From Enoplolaimus lenunculus (Eukaryota > Nematoda > Enoplea > Enoplida > Thoracostomopsidae), in NCBI GenBank assembly GCA_030248215.1, contig JASANG010002845.1:310001-374000 (forward strand): a stretch of DNA of 64,000 nt, given 5' to 3'. Below are positions 1 through 11,885 of this stretch, one piece after another. The translations under genes and the position numbers were made by a program. The notes beneath the pieces were generated by a model. The model ran no database searches. It was not told where the DNA came from and saw only the letters and a list, made by a program, of their open reading frames with translations. Position 1 is the stretch's first letter; each line of letters begins with the position of its first letter.

Positions 1-284
1 AATTAGCGATTTGACCAGTGGCGATAGGGCAGCTGTTTTTGATTAAGACAATGCTGCATCCTATAATGTTTCACATTCATTAATTCTGTGTAAAACGTAT
101 GACCACTGTACTACGTCTTAAAATAGGCGAATTTCAGTTGCAACTAATCTAAAATTTGCATAGTAGGTACGTTTACCAGTTTCAAAGTGTGTTAATTTTC
201 GAAGATGAGCATATACGCTACGTCTACCGCTAAACAAACGAAAGCGTATTGCTAACAATGGTTGATGACTGTCAGACACAAGAG

Positions 285-442
285 GGACAATGTTTACTTT
301 AAGGGGCGTAAATGTAGATTATATATGCGTATTCCTAAGCCTAAGCCTAAGCCTAAGCGTTGCAAAAATGTTCTCCTAAACCTAAGCCGAAGCCTAAGCA
401 CAATATGTAATCTAGAATCTAAACCTTCTCTTTAATGGACCC
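285..442. mobile_element. MITE with internal telomere-type hexamers, copy 1
   Basis: Short non-coding element. It begins near GGACAATGTTTACTTTAAGG and ends in a degraded inverted copy (CTCTTTAATGGACC). The interior holds two blocks of CCTAAG hexamers, the complement of TTAGGC. The same design recurs near 3.5, 7.3, 10.1, 11.0, 45.2 and 62.6 kb; the 62.6 kb copy shows the cleanest inverted ends. Placement in this family rests on shared ends, shared internal hexamers and similar length. No transposase is encoded. Confidence 0.55.
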
Positions 443-715
443 ACTAGAAACCTGGACGCCCTCTAAAGCAACATGGACCAACAAGAGTATGAAACTGGGT
501 ACATTTTGTGCAGGAAAAACTATTTTGGTACGCGTTGCATTTTTCTCGATCCCTCGATTTTATGGCGTTAGAATTACAGTCACTCATATTGTAGTTTAAT
601 TTTAATTTTATATTTCATAATATATAAATCAACGTTCATTCATGTCTTATTGTCTTAGAACGCATATTTTTTGTGTTTATGTGGCGAAAAATAAACAGGT
701 TTAAACCCATATAAT

Positions 716-3396
<2,681 letters not shown>

Positions 3397-5148
3397 CTGT
3401 AAAACACAGTAATGTCAGAAGCACTGGCGATATATAACAGAACAAAGTTATAACTTTAGTTGCAAAGCATTCGTGTTTTTAGGCGTTTAGTATCAATAAT
3501 TACGGCCCATGTTACTTTAAGGATCGAATTATTTCGCCGGATAATAGAGTAAGTTTAAACTTTAGTCTATTTTCTTGCATAGGTTTAGGTTTAGTTATAG
3601 GATTATCCGTACGCTAAGGCTTAGGCTAAGGCTAGGAAGATGCTTAAACTTTGACGCTTTGGTTTGAATATATGCGTTATAGACTTTGGACATTTTTGCG
3701 TGCAAAGATGATTATAAATTTTCCCTCCTCTCGGTCTGAGGAAACTAACCATTGGTGCGGCCTCTAGTATGCGAAGCTGTGACGGCGAAAGCAGCAGTCG
3801 TACTCTAGGAGTAGCGCGTATAGCATGGTGCTGTATGGGCGGAGTTACCGGAGCAGAGCTGGTAACTGGCTGTGCAAATGTGTTTCAACAGTACGTAAGC
3901 CTCATTTTGCTTTGAGTTAGCACTATACACTCGACAAAGGTTTTCTATGACTGTTTCCAGGGTTCAACAAAAGTAAAAAATACAGGAACCGGAGACTAAC
4001 AAAATTTGCAGTAGAAGAAGTGGTAGGTGAAACTAAATTAGGTAGTTAAAATAGCGTTCAATTTGGTAATTTTAGCAAATATTTGTAAAACTGTCTGGTT
4101 TTGGCCTATTTTAAGAAATCTTGAAAAGAAACTTCTAAAATTCTACCAAAACTGGAAGCCAGCCGCCCCATCGAATGATATACTATTTGCTCAACTACTG
4201 TAGTGACCCGGATCAGAGGGGGGACTGATATATATTTGGCCTCTCCAGAGGATACTCCCCCTTGTTATTCAATTACGGACTGTTATTTATTTTGAACCAG
4301 CCCTGCGCTACCGTTCCTTACTGATATATATCCGGTATTGCAACTATCCGTTGAATTAAACGGTTTTTGCCTTGCATCAAAAGCTTGAACGATAATGCAA
4401 GGTTATACTTAGGAATGTACTTTCAAAATTTAAGTAAGCTTTAAAGTTTCAAACTCAAATTATTTGGTCCTGAAGTCATTTATGCGCTACAATTAGGGAT
4501 AATTGATATTTATGGACTCTAATTAGGGTTTAGGAACTCTATCCGCTTACGGACTCTTATTAGGGATACGGACTCCTATTGATTGGGACTCAAAATGGGA
4601 ACCCCCCTCTTATTACCCCCTCTTATTCGGGTCAATACAGTATGTAAAATTAAACTACCGAAATTGCCAGAACATGCGGCAGGCACCCTACAACAGGAGG
4701 TGGCAGATTGTTTACCGGAGACGGACGTACGGTTGTATTCTGAGTAGTGAAAAAATTATAGTTGAAAATTTGCAACAAAATTTTATTTATCAAAAACGTT
4801 CTTTGTTCGTAACACATATTTCTTCGATGATTGCTGCAAGCGAAAACAGAGTCACCCGGTGACAAAACCAAAATTACCTTTTGCTGCTGCACATTTTATA
4901 GCTTGTTGGTGAACAAAAAACCGTTCTGAAACATTTGCAGTGAAAAGCGCATAAAATATATATCTGTTCTGTTTTGACTCGATTTTTACGCTTAACCCAA
5001 AAACCGATCTAAGACAATTCGTCACCCGAGAAGAACTTTTCGCCGAACAGTGTCATAAGGCCTATGAATAAATCTACGCATAATCATAAGCGTAATTCTA
5101 AGCCTAAGCGTAATGATGGGTGACGATTTGCCGAGAAAATTTCTCGGA
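3397..5148. other. Probable intron or intergenic spacer with MITEs
   Basis: No coding exon was recognised. The stretch holds a degraded hexamer-bearing MITE (about 3504-3690, starting ACGGCCCATGTTACTTTAAGG and carrying AGGCTTAGGCTAAGG), a TA-flanked inverted-repeat element (4198-4640), and more CCTAAG hexamers near 5090-5115. If the two minus-strand exons are one gene, this is a single intron of about 1.8 kb. Confidence 0.6.
4198..4640. mobile_element. Inverted-repeat MITE, CTGTAGTGACCCG family, TA target
   Basis: The left end CTGTAGTGACCCGGATCAG matches the complement of the right end (CTGTATTGACCCGAATAAG), followed on both sides by a run of G. Both ends are flanked by TA (4196-4197 and 4641-4642), the target duplication of the Tc1/mariner superfamily. 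The interior has no open frame of note and contains repeated 'ttagggatacggact'-like words. A degraded left end of the same family lies near 16,087-16,155. Confidence 0.7.
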
Positions 5149-7095
5149 TTACAAGTTGTCGAGAGACGAGTTGTCGGGCGTCCGATTCTCGTGATACCCC
5201 CAAAAATGTTCGTTACCTTCATCACGAAACGCAACAGCAGACCGGAGTACTTGTTTTACGCCTGGCGCTATATCGTTAGACGTGTTTTCTGTAACCTTTC
5301 GCAACAAATGCGCTGCGTACTGACACTGAAATATCCTGTCGACGCTAAGCGATTTCAGTAAGCGTTCTCTTGAATTCATATACTCCTGCGCCTGTACTGA
5401 TTCAGCATTTGGCAACAACTCGTTGCAACTCAAATTGATGTCTCGAAATGCAGTTAGCTTGGGCAATAACATTTCTTCAATGGTTTGAATATCAAATATG
5501 CCCTCAGTTGCGTTCGCAGTCTCGTTTAGCCAGCCGTAGAGTTGTGGCAAGCACTCGTGAACAATGCATTTTAGTGCAACGATTTCGCTTGGCTTGAATC
5601 GGTCGCTGTATTCACCGATACTTGATATTAAATAAAGCAATTGTAGAATACTTAGTTCGTCAATAGGTATTAAACGTCGTAGTTCTTGGTTCCCAGATCC
5701 TTGCCCAATATTTCGGACTTCAAGCTCCGTATTAGTCACGAAAAAGGTATCCAGGGCAGCTTTTGGTACTCTGGAAGCCAAAGTTCGTCGATGTGTATCC
5801 ATAAACCATTCAAATGCTCCGTTAGTGTTTGCAGTTGCTCGAGTTGTAAGCAGAGGTCGTAAGCGATCTCGTAACAGTTGAGGCAAATCTTTTGTTAAAA
5901 TCGACAACATCCACGCTTCACCTTTGAGTTTTGTTACATGACTGGGTAGTAAATGTACGTCTTCTGCTTCTTGGCTGCCAACATTGTTTGCTTTTTGTTT
6001 TTCTTTGTCGCTAATGTTTGAATCTGTAGTTTCTAAGTTTGGCGAATCCACTTCAGAATCGTTCCGTTTATGGTACGCCACTGAACCTCGCGGTTGTTTG
6101 CTTGAAACTGGAATTGTCGCAACACTATGCCGTGTATTAGTCACCGATGTCTGGATCACTTCTGATGGGCAGTTTTCATCAGGCGAATTGTTGTAATGAT
6201 CATCAACAACATCCAATGGCAAGGCGGTAGGCGTATCGTTCTGGGTACAAGCATCAGAATCACACATTCCGGTGGAATCGTGTTTCTCACCTGTAGGTTT
6301 ATTTTGCTGGGTTGACGAGTCGTCGACCATAGCTTGTTTTCCATTTGTCAAGTTTCTTGTCTCTTTTAACGCGTTGAACTTCGTTTTGTTGTCAGTCGTT
6401 ATGCTGATTTCATGGTTAATCATTTCGATGGCAGATTTCTCTTCATGCGTTGGAGTTTTTGTTGGTGTCTGTCTCGCGTCTGTTAGGTTGCTGTGGCTCG
6501 GGTTTTGCGCACCGGTTGTTTCGTTTTTCTCATTCATCGAATCGCCTTGAGGACTTGTGTTGATTCCAGCTTCTTTTCCGTGCTTTGGTTCGCTTTGTTC
6601 TCTTTCCGCGTCGGCTGTACGTTCTTGATCGTCTGTCGAATCAATAGTATGCTGGTTTTGTTTGTGATGGTTGACTAATTTCAGCGATTCGCCGATGCCG
6701 AAGAGTTCTTCGTTATTGTTTGCAACAGTTGTTCCCTGCTCACTCATATTGACTAAATTTTCGTTCAATTGACTCGGACTCAACGGTTCCAGCTTACCAT
6801 CAGTTTGAGCCTCCCGATTTTCATTAGTAGAATAATTTTCCATTGCAGTTATATTTATTGTCGCCGGGTCGTTGTTACCGTTAATCTTACCACTTCGTTT
6901 AGAAGCAACTTCAGTAATCTTAGGCGCAATCGCGGGCGGTATGTGTAGCACCTGTTGATTCTCAAAGTTGTGCTCGCTTGCAAATGTTTTATCAATTGCA
7001 TCTGCATTTGGAGTTTCTGATTCTAATCGCGTAGTCGCACTCGACGGCACAATTTGAACAAGATCGCCGATTGTAATATTTTGACTGGCTGCCAT
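5149..7095 (-). CDS. Unrecognised Ser/Thr/Asn-rich protein; possible 5' exon of the TRIM-NHL gene
   Basis: A single open frame of 648 codons opens with a true ATG (MAASQNITIGDLVQIV) at 7095-7093. Residues about 20-390 are low-complexity, rich in Asn, Thr, Glu and Ser, and look disordered. Residues about 395-620 look folded and helical (for example MLSILTKDLPQLLRDRLRPL and ELSILQLLYLISSIGEYSDR). I do not recognise the domain. The frame stops at 5149, but a donor AAG|GTAACG at 5217/5216 leaves phase 1, exactly what the TRIM-NHL exon at 3396 needs. Spliced that way the product would be 1,519 residues; unspliced, it is an independent 648-residue protein. A TTTTTAG acceptor-like site lies 23 nt before the ATG. 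Confidence 0.75.
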   Translation of the reverse strand: MAASQNITIGDLVQIVPSSATTRLESETPNADAIDKTFASEHNFENQQVLHIPPAIAPKITEVASKRSGKINGNNDPATINITAMENYSTNENREAQTDGKLEPLSPSQLNENLVNMSEQGTTVANNNEELFGIGESLKLVNHHKQNQHTIDSTDDQERTADAEREQSEPKHGKEAGINTSPQGDSMNEKNETTGAQNPSHSNLTDARQTPTKTPTHEEKSAIEMINHEISITTDNKTKFNALKETRNLTNGKQAMVDDSSTQQNKPTGEKHDSTGMCDSDACTQNDTPTALPLDVVDDHYNNSPDENCPSEVIQTSVTNTRHSVATIPVSSKQPRGSVAYHKRNDSEVDSPNLETTDSNISDKEKQKANNVGSQEAEDVHLLPSHVTKLKGEAWMLSILTKDLPQLLRDRLRPLLTTRATANTNGAFEWFMDTHRRTLASRVPKAALDTFFVTNTELEVRNIGQGSGNQELRRLIPIDELSILQLLYLISSIGEYSDRFKPSEIVALKCIVHECLPQLYGWLNETANATEGIFDIQTIEEMLLPKLTAFRDINLSCNELLPNAESVQAQEYMNSRERLLKSLSVDRIFQCQYAAHLLRKVTENTSNDIAPGVKQVLRSAVAFRDEGNEHFWGYHENRTPDNSSLDNL

Positions 7096-7118
7096 TCAAA
7101 TTTATTATAATTGCTGAA

Positions 7119-7126
7119 CTAAAAAG
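7119..7126 (-). promoter_or_regulatory. Candidate trans-splice or 5' UTR acceptor (TTTTTAG) upstream of 7095 ATG
   Basis: On the minus strand the sequence GACTTTTTAG ends 23 nt before the ATG. This is where a nematode spliced-leader acceptor would sit. It could equally be the end of a 5' UTR intron; the sequence alone cannot decide. Confidence 0.4.
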
Positions 7127-7292
7127 TCACAAGCAAATTTTAATCAACCCAATGTTGCATGCTTTAATTTGTATAAGGTTAAATTAGCAAACACGTTGTA
7201 GTTTAATGTTTTCTACCTTGAATAGTATCTCTCACCTTTACACGTATTATAAGGCGTTAATTTTTGAGTTAATACCACGAAAGACTATTCAT

Positions 7293-7451
7293 GGCCCATC
7301 TATAGAACAGGGCGGGATTGTTTTCTGGAGGGGTTATAATAGAGTCAGTTTAAGCTTTAGACTAATTTTTTTGCTTAGGCGTAGGCTTAATAGGCTGAGG
7401 CTAAGAAATATGCTTATAATACTGTTCCGGCCCTGTTCTATACATGCGCCC
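7293..7451. mobile_element. MITE with internal telomere-type hexamers, copy 3
   Basis: The element starts GGCCCATCTATAGAACAGGG and ends ATACTGTTCCGGCCCTGTTC plus TATACATGCGCCC, so its ends are complementary. The interior carries GCTTAGGCGTAGGCTTA and the shared words 'tttagactaa' and 'atgcttataata'. It is non-coding. Confidence 0.75.
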
Positions 7452-8248
7452 TATTCATTTGCATCGTTGAATGAGAATGTTTTATCGCCTTGGAAAACGA
7501 GGGCGGATTCAGAAGGGTGAATACGGGGTTGAAACTCACACATGTCGTTAAAATATTTAATATTTTGCAAAACTTTATGCACCGCTCAGTTTTTTAAAAT
7601 CTCTTTTTTATTTACAACTCGGTATCTTCTTGATCTCCTGTCATAACGTGAGTTGGCTAGGGTAAGGTGTTTTTAGTTCTGAGTGTTTCAAGTTGAAAAT
7701 AATGAGCGTTCCTGTAACGTTTCGATCTCATGACGCATAGGCGACAGATTTTCAGCGCGCCACAATCAGCTGCAGAGTTTTTCTGTTTGTATGCCTTATA
7801 AGAACTTCAATATTATACTCATGCACCTTGGTTCTTGTCCGTTATTATCTCTTCTGCATATGAAAGCACTACATATGCCTCAGCGTTTCACTGATGTGCA
7901 TCATCAGGATGAGGTTAATGTTGCCTCCATGCATTGTCACGTCACAATCCCTAATACTCTTATTTTTTCATTACTTCAATTCTGAATTTTTGATAGGGTA
8001 AAAATAATAAATCCACATTTTTGTTAAAATATGTAATGTACTCGAGTTTTGACTTAGGGTCTAAATGGAGAGAGATCTTGTGAGAGAACTCTTAATTGTA
8101 GCGGTAGATGTTCTTTAAGACCGTTGCGTATTTTGGTAGTATTACGTTTCCAAAGTATCACTGAGACTAGTAAAAGGTTTAGATAAAATATCGGTGGTGA
8201 ATAAACGTTGCTCATAGAATAATGCTTTAACTTAAACAAGAACACGTA

Positions 8249-8469
8249 CACTGCAAAAACTGGTGCGTCAACTTGACTCTTTCAGAAATAGGCTTTTCCG
8301 AACTACACAAGTGAGTCAAAATTAGACTCCGTCAGAGTCAAATTTGACTCACTGCGCGGCTCAGTTAGTCGAATGTGACACTGGCGGAGTCGAATTTTGA
8401 CTCAGTTTGTGTAGTCCGGAAAAGCCTATTTCGGAGAGAGTCAATTTGACTCACCATTTTTTTGCAGTG
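8249..8469. mobile_element. Foldback MITE, CACTGCAAAAA family, TA target, copy 1
   Basis: This is a 221-bp element whose two halves are inverted copies of each other over about 90 bp. Each half starts CACTGCAAAAA, then carries a GAGTCAA-rich stretch and AATAGGCTTTTCCG. It is flanked by TA on both sides (8247-8248 and 8470-8471), consistent with a Tc1/mariner-type target duplication. It has no coding capacity and could fold into a long hairpin. Confidence 0.85.
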
Positions 8470-10090
8470 TAGTTGCACACCTGTGCAACTTTTTGAATAA
8501 GACGGGGCTGTATATGTTTCACAGAAGTTGGTTACTTCACAAGTTTAAGCCTATTTAATAAAACTGCACCGAAATGAAATCTAATAGTAAAAAGCGATAT
8601 GCTGTTATAAAACAGAATGCCTTGTGTATCGGATAAATTTTTTAGGTAACCTAAAACAATCTTGCAACAAATACATCTGAGATACCTATTCTAGTTGATT
8701 CATTACTGTTTGAAAAAAAAACGACAATTTCTATTAACTTTGTTGAAATTTTTACGAGGGCCAAAATATTTCCAGGGGCGCTAAGCCTGTCCAACCTGCC
8801 CGCTTGGTTACGAGTCCGGTTAGGCTAAATTGCTGTCTGGGTCTCGAATAGGTGAACGAATCTGATTGGCCATATTGTCTCATTTATGACCAAAATGTTG
8901 TACATGCTGAAGCAAACGTTGTACATGCAAAAAGGACAGCTGGTCCATGATCCTAAGCCTCATCACCAGCTAAAGGCGTCATGTTGGAAGTGCGAATTAT
9001 ATTATTTCCAGTGAATAATACCTAATATAAAACATTGGGACGCGATGCAGTTTTCAGTTGCTTGATCAAACATTACCTAAGAACTGTAATCACAATACTA
9101 AAACGCTTTGTTACAATGTCCGCCTCGGTACGTAAAGTAAACAAGGCCAAAAATTTATGCAATCTTATCTTGTAAGTTGGTTCTCGTAAATAAAAACAGT
9201 TTAATCCTAAAACTATTGAACAATAGGCATCTATTTGAGCTTTTCAAAAGTTTACGACAACGCAGGCCCGTAGACTCGTTCAGCTTGCTAGAGGGGGTGG
9301 AGTTAAAATTTTTCACGAGAGACATTCAAGGGTTTTCAATGACTTTACAATGAAGGTTGAAAATTTTCTAGGAGGGGCAAACTTTTTCCAGGAGTGCTCA
9401 GCCCTTCTGTCGTTCCCTTGGCTATGGGCCAGGGACAACGTTTAGCACTTCAAAAAATATAGCAATTTATAAATTTACTCGTATAACCATGGCTTTGAAA
9501 TGCATTCACGCTGGCTTGTAGGAAGGGCATCTGTACAAAGTTATCCGCTAAAAAACCAAAATCATTTTAATCACAAGACAAGTTTCGTTGCAGATTGCTA
9601 TTGCACAAGTCAATGTGTATGCAGCAAAAATGCGGAACGATACGTCAGCGCAAAAAATATCATCGTACAGAGAGGTATTCATGGTGGCAACAACGGTTCG
9701 CGTTCGGATTTGACAAAAATTTGCGGTTCGAATTCGGATTCGGTTGTGAAAAAACCGAATCCAACAATGTTCAACAATTTGTTTTCTTTAATGAATTTCG
9801 TAATTTTAATTTCATTTCGAACAGTTACAGTATACCTTTAATGAAAAATTGCTAGATTTAGAAATATGTGATTTATAACTAAATTGTGAGCATAAAAATA
9901 ACATAATTTCATTTTTATAACTGAATCGGACACCGATTTTTACGGGAATAGACATCCGGTTACACCCTAGCAGCCACCTGTTAAACTTTGCTTCACCTCA
10001 GATACAGGCATATTTTGTTCATCTCCAGCTCCGTTTCTTCACCTCCGGTTGCGCCTTACTATGAAGAGCTGTGGTTGCAATGAGATAGTT

Positions 10091-10264
10091 GGACAATGTA
10101 AAGACCATGGGTGGAACAGTATTATTAACGTATTCCTAAGCCTAAGCGTAAGATTAAGCATATTCCTAAGCCTAAGCCAAGCAAAACAATTAGTCTAATC
10201 AACTTAAGATTGCTCTTTTCTAGTTCCACAGAAAAACGTTCCGCCTCTGATCTTTACATGGGCC
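10091..10264. mobile_element. MITE with internal telomere-type hexamers, copy 4
   Basis: Reverse orientation relative to copies 3 and 7. It begins GGACAATGTAAAGACCATGG and ends ACGTTCCGCCTCTGATC plus TTTACATGGGCC. It contains two blocks of CCTAAG hexamers and the shared word 'aattagtctaat'. It is non-coding. Confidence 0.75.
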
Positions 10265-10415
10265 AGATAGTTTAACCAACTCAAAGCGAACATAACAAAC
10301 AAACAATTTTACTGAGACACACTCATAAAGGTTAACAACATCTAATACAAGAGGAAAAACACCGCAACTACAAAATATATGTTTATCAAAAACATGCTAA
10401 ATGATTAGTCCTTAG

Positions 10416-10974
10416 CAGGGTGTAAACCAGGCTACAACCAGAGGTCTGCCTGGCTCCGGCAGAAAATCGGCCTCCGGCTACTGCTCCGGTGGAATTTTTG
10501 CGGAGGTTTCCGCAATTTCGGTAGTAAAATTTTGCATAATTTTGCAAAATTTATCTGTTTAGCGTGTTTCTTTTACTTTTGTCACAATTTTCAGGAAATT
10601 TCCGAATTTTCGCAGAAAATTAGCGTAAAGCGAACAACTGATCAACATATTGCAGATATTGGCTAAAATTAACTAATTAATCATTTTTACACCGCAAAAA
10701 TGGTTAGTTCTCTCCGAAAAGGCGCTACGGGACTACACCAACTGAGTTTAAGTCGACTTCGCCAGAGTCAAATTCTACTCACTGAGTCGAACGTTTGACT
10801 CTGCCGTAGCCGAATTTGACTCAACTTGTGTAGTACCGTAAAGCGTATTTCCGAGAGAGTCAATTTGACTCCCATTTTTTGCAGTGTACTACCGAATTTC
10901 GCCTCACCTCCGGCTCCGGCAAGTTCCACTGACCAACGACTACGGCTCACTTGTATCAGTCAAGTTCTACCCTG
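10416..10974. mobile_element. CAGGG-ended repeat element hosting a nested MITE
   Basis: The unit begins CAGGGTGTAAACCAGG and ends TTCTACCCTG, with GGCTCCGG-rich subterminal sequence at both ends. A CAGGG terminus is common in hAT-type elements, but no clear 8-bp target duplication is seen. The CACTGCAAAAA MITE (10,690-10,886) sits inside it. A related copy without the nested MITE lies at about 39,790-40,125 in the opposite orientation. Confidence 0.55.
10690..10886. mobile_element. Foldback MITE, CACTGCAAAAA family, copy 2 (nested)
   Basis: Ends CACCGCAAAAATGG and the complement of ATTTTTTGCAGTG, with internal GAGTCAAA repeats and complementary arms as in the 8.25 kb copy. It is flanked by TA at 10,688-10,689 and 10,887-10,888. 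The same host sequence without the insert occurs at 39,881, which fixes TA as the target. Confidence 0.85.
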
Positions 10975-11026
10975 CTAAACAACAGTCATGCGCTTACAAT
11001 GCTTACAACAAACGTCGAATCATCCG

Positions 11027-11272
11027 CCAATGTACATAGATCCATGGCTGTAACAGTAAGTATATACATAGTGCTAAGCCTGAGCCTGGCCTACGCGAAA
11101 AAATAGGTTATACCTAAGCTTAAGCATAATCAAAACAGTTAGTCCAAATCTTAGCCTAAGCCTAAACGCAAGAATATGCCTATACCTAAACTTGAGCAAA
11201 AAATAAGTTTAAAACTTTAGCTTACTTTACAGCAGTCCTACGAAAAAAACGGTCGCCTGTGATCGATACATT
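11027..11272. mobile_element. MITE with internal telomere-type hexamers, copy 5 (diverged)
   Basis: Reverse orientation. It begins near CCAATGTACATAGATCCATGG and ends near GGTCGCCTGTGATCGATACA. The centre holds several CCTAAGC hexamers, with a partial internal duplication of the family's core words, which explains the larger size. It is non-coding. Confidence 0.55.
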
Positions 11273-11689
11273 AGACGAGTCATCTGAAAATTTAACAATT
11301 ACATACTGTAAAGTTCTAACAGCAGTATGAAGCATTAAAAACCAAAAACATTACATGACGGCTCGATCTAACAAATTTTAAAGGTGTTTGGTATCAGCCT
11401 AAACACTTCGTCCCGTCTGCGCCTATGCTTATGCATATAAGAGTAGTAAACGAATATATTGAAGTCTCGAAGAGAGTTGTAACATATGAGCTTTCGCTCA
11501 TACTTGTGTTGGAATTTGCACTCCGATTCACGCTTAGTGTACATTCAGGAACCTTTCTAGACATGGAAACTAACGTAAATGCAGCAATAGCAGTTTAAAT
11601 AGATTACACAAACTGCAAATCACAATATATATAATTGAAATAATTTTCCTCACCGAATTACTGTCAGACTTTTTTTGAAAACTTACCAA

Positions 11690-11885
11690 AAATGGCATAC
11701 GCGAATTTACAGCTATTTCATCATCAAGTTTTGTGAAAACAGATCAGAAACAGCTTATTAACAAAGTTGAACTAATTGCACAAAAACTCATTTCGAAATA
11801 ATTTTTCAAGGCCAATGTTTACCATATTTAAATGATTAATTACAATTTATCACAACGAACTAAATTGTTGCAGGAATTCCAGTGG
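11690..11885. repeat. Dispersed repeat, 'ATATTTAAATGATTA' family, copy 1
   Basis: This block contains ATCAAGTTTTGTGAAAAC, TTTCGAAATAATTTTTCAA and ATATTTAAATGATTA in the same order as blocks near 34.5 and 54.1 kb. It is non-coding and its ends could not be defined. Confidence 0.55.

Noticed and set aside
340-400. A true telomere at the left edge
   Set aside because: The hexamer runs are short, occur at many sites in both orientations, and sit inside inverted-repeat elements.
3397-3445. A hydrophobic leader resembling a signal peptide before the RING domain
   Set aside because: No ATG opens it, and a strong acceptor (GTGTTTTACAG) at its end marks it as intron. TRIM-NHL proteins are also intracellular.
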